DNA from: Anaerolineales bacterium
GTDB lineage: Bacteria > Chloroflexota > Anaerolineae > Anaerolineales > Villigracilaceae
DNA length: 8,982 nt
NCBI GenBank assembly: GCA_025938055.1
Contig: JAICQC010000180.1
Span: forward strand, 1-8,982
Reading direction: 5' to 3'
Shown: piece after piece, positions 1-4,961 of the stretch
Position numbering within the stretch: the stretch's first letter is position 1
Layout of the letters: the number at the start of each line of letters is the position of its first letter
Translations under genes and position numbers: made by a program
Notes under the pieces: generated by a model
What the model saw: only the letters and a program-made list of their open reading frames with translations
Database searches by the model: none
Told to the model about the DNA's origin: nothing

Positions 1-19
1 GATTATACAGTAGGTCCTT

Positions 20-118
20 GCTGAGCGAGTGCAGTCGCAGCGCACTTTTACGAAGAGATTTCTCTACTGCCCGCGCTTCGACTACGGAGTTCGACGAACA
101 CTCACTTCTCCGCTCAGC
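20..118. repeat. Interrupted inverted repeat, probably a degenerate dispersed intergenic element
   Basis: GCTGAGCG (20-27) is matched in reverse complement by CGCTCAGC (111-118). AGTCGCAGCGC (33-43) is matched, with one mismatch, by GCGCTTCGACT (73-83). The arms resemble the short GCTGAGCG..AGTCGAAGCGC palindromes scattered between genes in many environmental genomes. Here the right arm appears split by about 27 bases. This reading rests on the visible arms only. It may be chance or an old repeat remnant, and no coding frame across 1-153 looks protein-like. Confidence 0.35.
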
Positions 119-153
119 GCGAGGTTTTCGTATTAATCAGGAAAGAAGATGCC

Positions 154-381
154 ATGAAAGAAAATCCAAAGGATCGTGATCCTGCGCAGGTCAAGCCGCG
201 CCCCCTCTGGAAATCGTTTGCAGCCGCGGCGGCAATTCTCGCCGTGATACAAGCATGCTTAACAATCGAAGGCAGGGGGATCGAGGGCTTTATCCTCTGG
301 GTGCTGATTCTCTTTGCCGGGTACTGGCTTTTGTTCACGTTTCTTGCCTGGTTGTGGCGGAGGTACAGGGATCGCACCTGA
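154..381 (+). CDS. Small two-helix membrane protein of unknown function
   Basis: 75 residues; I do not recognise a family. The N-terminus (about residues 1-19) is charged and rich in Lys, Arg and Pro. It is followed by a hydrophobic segment (about 20-38, starting FAAAAAILAVIQ), a short polar turn containing EGRG, and a second strongly hydrophobic aromatic segment (about 45-68, with LILFAGYWLLF). It ends in a basic tail (RRYRDRT). Positive charge at both ends predicts a hairpin with both termini in the cytoplasm. The ATG is preceded by GAAAGAAG at a usable ribosome-binding distance, which supports this start. It converges with the small gene at 642-415 and is separated from it by 33 bases with no evident terminator. 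Function is unknown. It could be an accessory membrane peptide, and the reading frame itself is only moderately certain because of its length. Confidence 0.6.
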   Translation: MKENPKDRDPAQVKPRPLWKSFAAAAAILAVIQACLTIEGRGIEGFILWVLILFAGYWLLFTFLAWLWRRYRDRT

Positions 382-414
382 TCCATTATTACAGGAAAGA
401 TATATTTCGCAGCC

Positions 415-642
415 CTATTGTTTCTTAGGGCGCCTGAAACGGTGAGGAATCTCTGGATGATAGGCACGCCATAAGGGGTTAGGAGCGAGAGGATTATCAA
501 CCAGCTCCCAGCCTTTGCGGAATAAGTGATTCACGGCGTCAAAAAGAGTTGGACCTTGTTGCCAATTCGGTATTTCTTTCCTATTTACGTATCGTGGACG
601 CCCGTTCTCACACACTATATGCAGGTAATCCCATTTTTGCAC
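415..642 (-). CDS. Small DUF4177-like protein, GTG start
   Basis: 75 residues. The opening MQKWDYLHI and the later segment LFRKGWELV match the pattern of small DUF4177-type proteins (M-x-x-W-E/D-Y at the start and G-W-E-L-V about 40 residues on). No biochemical role is established for them that I can state. The start is GTG at 642-640. It is chosen because an AGGAG ribosome-binding site lies six bases upstream on the minus strand (649-653) and because the conserved MxKWxY begins exactly there. The C-terminus is basic and proline-rich (HRFRRPKKQ). There are no membrane segments. It is divergent from the ROK regulator and has its own good promoter (702-731). The family assignment is by eye from these two motifs, so it is tentative; that the frame is a real gene is more secure. 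Confidence 0.68.
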   Translation of the reverse strand: MQKWDYLHIVCENGRPRYVNRKEIPNWQQGPTLFDAVNHLFRKGWELVDNPLAPNPLWRAYHPEIPHRFRRPKKQ

Positions 643-648
643 AGGCTA

Positions 649-653
649 CTCCT
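649..653 (-). promoter_or_regulatory. Ribosome-binding site for the GTG-started gene at 642
   Basis: On the minus strand AGGAG sits six bases before GTG (642-640). It decides the GTG start, since no ATG in frame gives the conserved N-terminus. Confidence 0.6.
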
Positions 654-677
654 TTTTTGATATAAAGATTGTACAAC

Positions 678-709
678 AAAATAATCTAGCGGAATCGCTG
701 GATTATTTT
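678..709 (+). terminator. 14-bp hairpin with U-run, overlapping the minus-strand promoter
   Basis: Bases 678-691 pair with 696-709 around a four-base loop (GAAT). All 14 pairs form, counting one T-G wobble at 687/700. The right arm ends in a run of T (706-710), so on the + strand it has the form of an intrinsic terminator. It would stop transcripts that run through the 154-381 gene and antisense to the 415-642 gene before they reach the ROK gene. The same bases hold the -10 box of the minus-strand promoter (702-707). Its dyad could therefore also be a protein-binding site. Confidence 0.5.
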
Positions 710-731
710 TATCGATAGCGAAGCCTGTCAA
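702..731 (-). promoter_or_regulatory. Candidate sigma70-type promoter for the 642-415 gene
   Basis: Read on the minus strand, TTGACA (731-726, a perfect -35 hexamer) is followed after 18 bases by AATAAT (707-702, five of six matches to TATAAT). The predicted transcript start is near 695, giving a leader of roughly 50 bases before the GTG. This rests on consensus matching only. Confidence 0.5.
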
Positions 732-738
732 CCCGCTC

Positions 739-773
739 TAAGAACTTCGTTCATGATTTGAACGAAGTTCTTA
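739..773. promoter_or_regulatory. 14-bp inverted repeat between divergent promoters (operator or terminator)
   Basis: Bases 739-752 pair perfectly with 760-773 around a seven-base loop, and T775-T779 follow on the + strand. Each arm is itself a smaller dyad: GAAC-TTC-GTTC at 742-752 and GAAC-GAA-GTTC at 760-770, with centres 18 bases apart. The element lies between the -35 boxes of the two divergent promoters (731 and 796). That position suits paired operator sites controlling both sides. The short T-run also allows terminator function, but no + strand gene ends just upstream. Operator is inferred, not shown. Confidence 0.5.
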
Positions 774-795
774 ATTTTTATACAGTGTTTGGATA

Positions 796-824
796 TTGAA
801 TTTACAAACGCAAATCGCTATAAT
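796..824 (+). promoter_or_regulatory. Strong candidate sigma70-type promoter for the ROK gene
   Basis: TTGAAT (796-801) and a perfect TATAAT (819-824) are separated by exactly 17 bases. The predicted transcript start is near 831. The promoter overlaps the earliest in-frame start codons of the regulator frame: TTG at 796 is the -35 box and ATG at 823 overlaps the -10 box. Those codons would not be in the mRNA made from this promoter. Consensus matching only, but the fit is very good. Confidence 0.65.
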
Positions 825-854
825 GAAATCAGCCCACAATTCCTTCATCGCCGA

Positions 855-871
855 ATATTTCTTCGAAATAT
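855..871. promoter_or_regulatory. 17-base palindrome downstream of the ROK promoter, candidate operator
   Basis: ATATTTC-TTC-GAAATAT is a perfect seven-base inverted repeat around a three-base centre, roughly 25 to 40 bases downstream of the predicted transcript start. AT-rich outer arms with C/G near the centre resemble the operators known for ROK repressors such as NagC and Mlc. A repressor bound here would block its own transcription. The match to a ROK site is inferred from general resemblance and position. Confidence 0.4.
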
Positions 872-882
872 CTTTCAAATCG

Positions 883-2160
883 ATGGTGAATATCTTGTCT
901 CCAAGCTCTGCCACCAGTACGAAGAAAAAAACCTCTCGCGTGATGGCTCCGATTCTTGTGAATTCTGCCGAGGTGGAGATTATGCGCGCCTTGCGCCGGC
1001 AGGGACGGATTTCACGCACTGAAATCTCACATATCACAGGCTGGTCGAAAGCAAAAGCTTCACAAGAGATCCGCAGTCTGGTGGAAAAAGGGTATCTGGT
1101 GGAGGTTGGTGAGGGGGCATCGCAGGGTGGGCGCAAGCCGCGCCTTTTGCGGATCAACAACCAGCTTGGGTACATTGCGGGGATTGATGTCGGAGCCACA
1201 AGTCTGGACATTGCATTGGCAGATGTAACGGGTTCAATCCTGCAGCGCTGTTCAGAACCAACAGATGTTAAGTTAAGCCCTGAGACGGTGTTTGGCCGTT
1301 GCACCGAATTGTTGCTTGAATTACTTCAGGCACAGGGCGCGACCCCCGATCAGATTCTCGGCATCGGCGTGGGCGTTCCAGGTCCGGTCGATTTTGCCCG
1401 CGGTGTTCTCATAGCGCCTCCATTAATGCCCGAATGGGAGAATTTTCCCATTCGCGATTTTTTTAAGAAGACCTTTGTGTCGGCGTTCGTGGTTGTGGAT
1501 AACGATGTCAACATCATGGCACTCGGGGAACAGCGCGCTGGCGACGGGTCTGGCGTCGATCACTTTATCTTTGTCAAAATTGGCACGGGAATCGGCGCGG
1601 GCATCATCTCTAATGGGAAGATTCACCGAGGCAGTGACGGTTCCGCCGGAGATATCGGTCACATCTGCGTTGATAAGAAGGGTCCCCTGTGTGCCTGTGG
1701 GAATACTGGCTGCCTTGAGGCAATGGCAGCAGGACCGGCCATCGCCTCGAAAGCTAAGGAGGCTGCCCGCAATGGGAACAGTCCGATTCTGAGTCAGATG
1801 CAAAAAAATAACAGTGGATTAATCCGACCGGAGGATGTTAACACAGCATGCCGGGAGGGAGATCAGGCAGCGCTCGATATCATTCGCGACAGCGGGCAGA
1901 TGATCGGAGAGGTGCTGGCAAGCCTGGTCAATTTCTTCAACCCGAGTCACATTTTTATCGGCGGGGGGATCGCAAACTTTGGCAATCACCTGCTGGTGGC
2001 GCTCCGCAGAGCGGTTTTGCATCGCTCGCTTCCATTGGCAACCACGCATCTATCGATCAAGTTTTCACGGACCGCTTCGAATGCCGGTGTTATCGGCGCG
2101 ATCTCCCTGGCACTGGACTATCTCTTTGCGATTGAGGACAATCTTCATCTCATGGTTTGA
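883..2160 (+). CDS. ROK-family transcriptional regulator with intact sugar-kinase-like core
   Basis: 425 residues from ATG 883, close to the usual size of about 400 for ROK regulators. An N-terminal winged helix-turn-helix (about residues 31-80) contains SRTEISHITGWSKAKASQEI. Then comes GGRKP and a ROK domain with the ATP-motif-like DVGAT (102-106), VDNDVN with the aspartate that is the catalytic base in ROK kinases (D208), the glycine motif GTGIGAG (234-240), H260, and the zinc motif CACGNTGC (270-277). It probably binds operator DNA until a sugar or sugar phosphate is bound, and regulates the downstream import and catabolism genes. No earlier start is used because TTG 796 and ATG 823 lie inside the promoter. 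ATG 943 (405 residues) is an equally plausible start, and none of these has a clear ribosome-binding site. The kinase residues leave open a dual sensor and kinase role, which is inference. Confidence 0.88.
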   Translation: MVNILSPSSATSTKKKTSRVMAPILVNSAEVEIMRALRRQGRISRTEISHITGWSKAKASQEIRSLVEKGYLVEVGEGASQGGRKPRLLRINNQLGYIAGIDVGATSLDIALADVTGSILQRCSEPTDVKLSPETVFGRCTELLLELLQAQGATPDQILGIGVGVPGPVDFARGVLIAPPLMPEWENFPIRDFFKKTFVSAFVVVDNDVNIMALGEQRAGDGSGVDHFIFVKIGTGIGAGIISNGKIHRGSDGSAGDIGHICVDKKGPLCACGNTGCLEAMAAGPAIASKAKEAARNGNSPILSQMQKNNSGLIRPEDVNTACREGDQAALDIIRDSGQMIGEVLASLVNFFNPSHIFIGGGIANFGNHLLVALRRAVLHRSLPLATTHLSIKFSRTASNAGVIGAISLALDYLFAIEDNLHLMV

Positions 2161-2164
2161 GGCG

Positions 2165-2175
2165 AAAGGAGGTGA
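2165..2175 (+). promoter_or_regulatory. Perfect Shine-Dalgarno 11-mer without a normal start codon
   Basis: AAAGGAGGTGA is fully complementary to the usual 3' end of bacterial 16S rRNA, yet no ATG follows at any usable distance. The only nearby start-like codons are the GTG inside the motif (2172-2174) and a TTG at 2193, both in one short frame that ends at the TAG at 2226-2228. It lies five bases after the ROK stop and about 65 bases before the binding-protein start. It may be a ribosome standby site, a lost leader peptide, or chance. Confidence 0.4.
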
Positions 2176-2190
2176 GTCAAGGCAAATCAC

Positions 2191-2204
2191 TTTTGGTCAC
2201 AAAA
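2191..2204. promoter_or_regulatory. Palindrome in the binding-protein leader, possible operator
   Basis: TTTTG-GTCA-CAAAA has five-base arms around a four-base centre. It overlaps a weak promoter-like pair, TTGGTC (2193-2198) and TACTTA (2215-2220), 16 bases apart. It could be an internal operator and promoter for the transporter genes. Short arms and weak hexamers make this tentative. Confidence 0.25.
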
Positions 2205-2226
2205 TCGGAAACTCTACTTAAAATCT

Positions 2227-2231
2227 AGGAG
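2227..2231 (+). promoter_or_regulatory. Ribosome-binding site that decides the binding-protein start
   Basis: AGGAG is only three bases from ATG 2235 but nine bases from the in-frame ATG 2241. The spacing favours 2241, shortening the protein by two residues. Confidence 0.55.
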
Positions 2232-2240
2232 AAGATGAAC

Positions 2241-3437
2241 ATGTCTACGAAAAGCAAGAAGCTTGTTTTGTTGGTGACGGTATTGATTACCATTGCCTCC
2301 CTGATCGCTGCCTGCGGCGCGCCGCCCACCGAAGCGCCTGTCGCAACCGAACCGCCCGCCACGGAAGCACCGGCGACCGAAATGCCAGCTACTGAGATGC
2401 CGGCAACCGAAGCACCGACGGAAGCTCCCGGTGCCACGGAAGCTCCCGCGGGTGGTGAGGGACCCTTCACGATTGGTGTTTCCAATCCCTTCATCAGCAG
2501 TGAATACCGCACGCAGATGATCGCTGAGCTCATCGAAGTCAACCAGGAATACATGGATCAGGGTCTCACTACCGAGCTTGTCATCGAGAGTGCCGATACC
2601 GATGTGGCGGGTCAGATCCAGCAGCTGCAGAACCTGATCGCGCAGGATGTGGATGCGATCCTCGTCAACCCCGGTGACGTCAGCGGCTTGAATGCCACCC
2701 TGCAGGAAGCCCTTGATGCGGGCATCATTGTGATCTCCGTGGATCAGGAACTCGACCTGCCCGGCGTATATAACGTGGGCATCGACCAGAAAGAATGGGC
2801 AAAGACCAGCGCCCAGTGGCTGGCGGAGAAACTTGGCGGCGAAGGTGACATCGTCCAGATCGAAGGCTTCCCCGGTCACCCCGCCAACGTCGCTCGTATG
2901 GAAGGCGTTGCCGAAGTGTTTGCTGAATACCCCGGAATCAATGTACTCGCGACGGACACCGGCAGATGGGATGAAGCGACGGGTCAGCAGGTGATGTCCA
3001 ACTTCCTGGCGGCTTACCCCAACATGGATGGCTACTGGACCCAGGACGGCATGGCAATCGGTGCGCTGCAGGCGGTTATCGCTGCCAACCCCGCTGAGTG
3101 GCCGCAGGGCGTGGGCGAGGGTCGCTGCCAGTATCTCAGGTTGTGGGAGGAGGCGCTTACCCTCAACCCCGAATTCGATAGCATCGCGGTCGCCAATCAC
3201 CCGGGTGTTTCGCCCACCGGTCTGCGCATTGCTGTGCATATGCTCCAGGGTGAACAAGTGGATGAGAGCAAGCTAGGCGGCGCAAATGGTCTGTCGTTCG
3301 TCCTGCCTCTGGCGGCGGTGATCACATCCGACAACCTCGACGAAGGTCTGGCGATGTGCGAAGGTCAGCCGGATGCCTATCTCCTGGACGATATTTTGAC
3401 AGACGAGGAAGTAGTCAGCGAGTATTTCCTCCAATAG
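2241..3437 (+). CDS. Sugar ABC transporter substrate-binding lipoprotein (CUT2, type I periplasmic-binding fold)
   Basis: 398 residues. The N-terminus is a lipoprotein signal peptide: basic STKSKK, a hydrophobic core, then the lipobox IAA-C with the lipidated cysteine at residue 25. A 50-residue flexible linker of TEAP-type repeats (about 26-74) tethers the binding domain to the membrane. The mature domain (from FTIGVSNPF, about residue 76) has features of the ribose/rhamnose-type binding proteins: IQQLQNLIAQDVDAILVNPGD, GIIVISVDQE, and WTQDGMAIGALQAV in the hinge region. Two cysteines (codons 3126-3128 and 3357-3359) could form a disulfide. It captures the substrate outside the cell for the ATPase and permeases immediately downstream. 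The ligand is not predictable by eye; a pentose, deoxy sugar or polyol is guessed from the neighbouring aldolase and dehydrogenase. The start at 2241 rather than 2235 follows ribosome-binding-site spacing. Confidence 0.92.
   Translation: MSTKSKKLVLLVTVLITIASLIAACGAPPTEAPVATEPPATEAPATEMPATEMPATEAPTEAPGATEAPAGGEGPFTIGVSNPFISSEYRTQMIAELIEVNQEYMDQGLTTELVIESADTDVAGQIQQLQNLIAQDVDAILVNPGDVSGLNATLQEALDAGIIVISVDQELDLPGVYNVGIDQKEWAKTSAQWLAEKLGGEGDIVQIEGFPGHPANVARMEGVAEVFAEYPGINVLATDTGRWDEATGQQVMSNFLAAYPNMDGYWTQDGMAIGALQAVIAANPAEWPQGVGEGRCQYLRLWEEALTLNPEFDSIAVANHPGVSPTGLRIAVHMLQGEQVDESKLGGANGLSFVLPLAAVITSDNLDEGLAMCEGQPDAYLLDDILTDEEVVSEYFLQ
2328..2447 (+). repeat. TEAP-repeat linker of the binding lipoprotein
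   Basis: Eight TE(A/P/M)P units, some preceded by A, VA or GA, occur in a row just after the lipidated cysteine. The repeat is at protein level; codons vary (acc, acg, act), so the DNA copies are not identical. Such spacers are typical of surface lipoproteins in Chloroflexota, which is the main taxonomic hint here. Confidence 0.75.
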
Positions 3438-3443
3438 AATAAC

Positions 3444-4961
3444 ATGCCCAAGTCGCTTTCTGCCCGAAACATTGTCAAACGCTACGGCGGTGTGCTAGCC
3501 CTCTCGGATGGAAATCTGGATGTAAACGCGCATGAAGTCGTAGCCCTCATCGGAGCAAACGGAAGCGGCAAAAGCACAATGAGCAAAATCATCAACGGAG
3601 TAGTTGTCCTCGACGGAGGGCAGCTACTCCTTGATGGTCGCCCTGTTCATTTCCCTTCTCCACAGGCAGCCAAAAACGCCGGGATCGCAACGGTCTTTCA
3701 GGAACTCAGCCTGATCCCGCAGATGACCGTTGCCGAAAACATCTGGCTGACGCGCGAGCCGCTTAACTCATTTAGCGTGGTGGATCGAAAAGCAGTCAGA
3801 ACGCGGACAGAGGAACTGCTGGCATTATTTGAAGGGACTTATAAGACCGACCTCCACCCCGACGCGCCGGTCGCCCTGCTGCCTCCCGATGAAAAGCAGA
3901 TCATCGAGATCCTCAAGGCGGTCAGCTTCGACCCATGGCTGGTTATTCTCGATGAGGCAACTGCCAGCCTCGACAGCCGCCAGGTCCTGCGGCTGTTTGA
4001 CCTGGTCGCGCAATGGAAGCAACAGGGCAAGGCAATTGTCTTTGTTTCGCATCGCATGGAGGAGATCTTCCGCATCGCAGACCGATATAGCGTCCTCCGC
4101 AATGGCCGTACAGTGGGTGAGGGTGATATCAAGGATATCGACGAAAAGCAACTCATTAAGTTAATGATTGAACGCGAATCGGTACTGGGATTCTTACGCG
4201 GGGACGCTAAGCCGGAGGCCGGTATCGAGCGGGAAGTCTCACTGGAAGCACAGGGCCTGACCACCGAGCGTTTGCAGGGAGTTAGTTTCAAAGCGTATAA
4301 GGGCGAACTGCTGGGAATTGGCGGACTGCAAGGTCAGGGTCAGCACCATCTGCTGCATTCCCTGTTCGGTGACATTCTATATGCAGGAACGGTGAAGTTA
4401 TTTGGGAAAGAGGTGAATTTCAAGCATCCACGCGACGCGATGAAAAACGGATTTGCACTTGTTCCCGGAGATCGTGCAAAAGAGGGACTCCTTTATATTC
4501 GTTCGATCCTCGATAACCTGTTGCTGCCGTCGTGGAGACGCTTTGGTTTCCCGTTGAAGGTCAGCAAGGCGAAGAAAGATGCGGCGGAAGCAGGCTCAAG
4601 CCTGAACCTTAAGATGGCCGGCTTGGAGGAACCGGTTAGCAGTCTTTCTGGTGGAAACGCGCAGAAGGTTGTCATCGGCAAATGGCTGATGCGTGATCCG
4701 CAGATCCTCCTGCTGGATGACCCCACCAAAGGCGTGGATGTTGGCACAAAGGCAGAGTTTTATGCGCTGCTCACCCGGCTGAGTGAGGAAGGCAAGACTA
4801 TTCTTTTTTACAGCAGTGATGATGAAGAACTGGTCGGGCTGTGCGACCGGGTGCTGGTGCTGCATGATGGCATGATCCGTACTGAATTGGCTGGAAAAAC
4901 ACTGACAAGGCAAAACCTGATCGCCGCCAGCCTGGGCGTCGCCGAGGCTGGTGCTGCATGA
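3444..4961 (+). CDS. Sugar ABC transporter ATPase with two fused nucleotide-binding domains (CUT2, RbsA-like)
   Basis: 505 residues, the usual length for RbsA/MglA-type ATPases. NBD1: Walker A GANGSGKST (37-45), Q-loop FQE (85-87), Walker B LVILDEATASLD (166-177) and H-loop SH203. Its signature is degenerate: LLPPDEKQ (145-152) stands where LSxGQ is expected. NBD2: a P-loop without lysine, GGLQGQGQHH (293-302), an intact signature LSGGNAQKV (401-409), and Walker B ILLLDDPTKGVDVG (421-434) with Asp426 where Glu is typical. Serine occupies the H-loop position near 457. One composite site (NBD1 Walker A with NBD2 signature) is complete and the other is degenerate on both faces. It energises import through the two permeases. 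It starts six bases after the binding-protein stop with no strong ribosome-binding site, suggesting translational coupling. Its last bases overlap the first permease. Confidence 0.93.
   Translation: MPKSLSARNIVKRYGGVLALSDGNLDVNAHEVVALIGANGSGKSTMSKIINGVVVLDGGQLLLDGRPVHFPSPQAAKNAGIATVFQELSLIPQMTVAENIWLTREPLNSFSVVDRKAVRTRTEELLALFEGTYKTDLHPDAPVALLPPDEKQIIEILKAVSFDPWLVILDEATASLDSRQVLRLFDLVAQWKQQGKAIVFVSHRMEEIFRIADRYSVLRNGRTVGEGDIKDIDEKQLIKLMIERESVLGFLRGDAKPEAGIEREVSLEAQGLTTERLQGVSFKAYKGELLGIGGLQGQGQHHLLHSLFGDILYAGTVKLFGKEVNFKHPRDAMKNGFALVPGDRAKEGLLYIRSILDNLLLPSWRRFGFPLKVSKAKKDAAEAGSSLNLKMAGLEEPVSSLSGGNAQKVVIGKWLMRDPQILLLDDPTKGVDVGTKAEFYALLTRLSEEGKTILFYSSDDEELVGLCDRVLVLHDGMIRTELAGKTLTRQNLIAASLGVAEAGAA

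Noticed and set aside
1..178. Open frame reading in from the left edge
   Set aside because: Its translation is Arg/Ser-rich without motifs and ends inside the small membrane gene. It runs through the inverted repeat and is not protein-like.
114..500. 128-codon minus-strand frame covering the small membrane protein
   Set aside because: It overlaps both better-supported small genes, lacks a ribosome-binding site and has no recognisable motif.
742..770. GAAC-GTTC dyads as a LexA SOS box
   Set aside because: The Gram-positive LexA box has four bases between GAAC and GTTC. Here there are three, and the neighbouring genes have no link to DNA repair.
771..1304. 177-codon minus-strand frame opposite the start of the ROK gene
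   Set aside because: The + strand encodes a clear helix-turn-helix and ROK start over the same bases, and the minus frame would run through the plus promoter region without family features.
2214..3257. 347-codon open frame on the minus strand opposite the binding protein
   Set aside because: It is a shadow of a GC-rich gene. The + strand frame has a signal peptide, lipobox and binding-protein motifs, while the minus frame has no recognisable family and a His/Arg/Gly-rich, non-natural composition.
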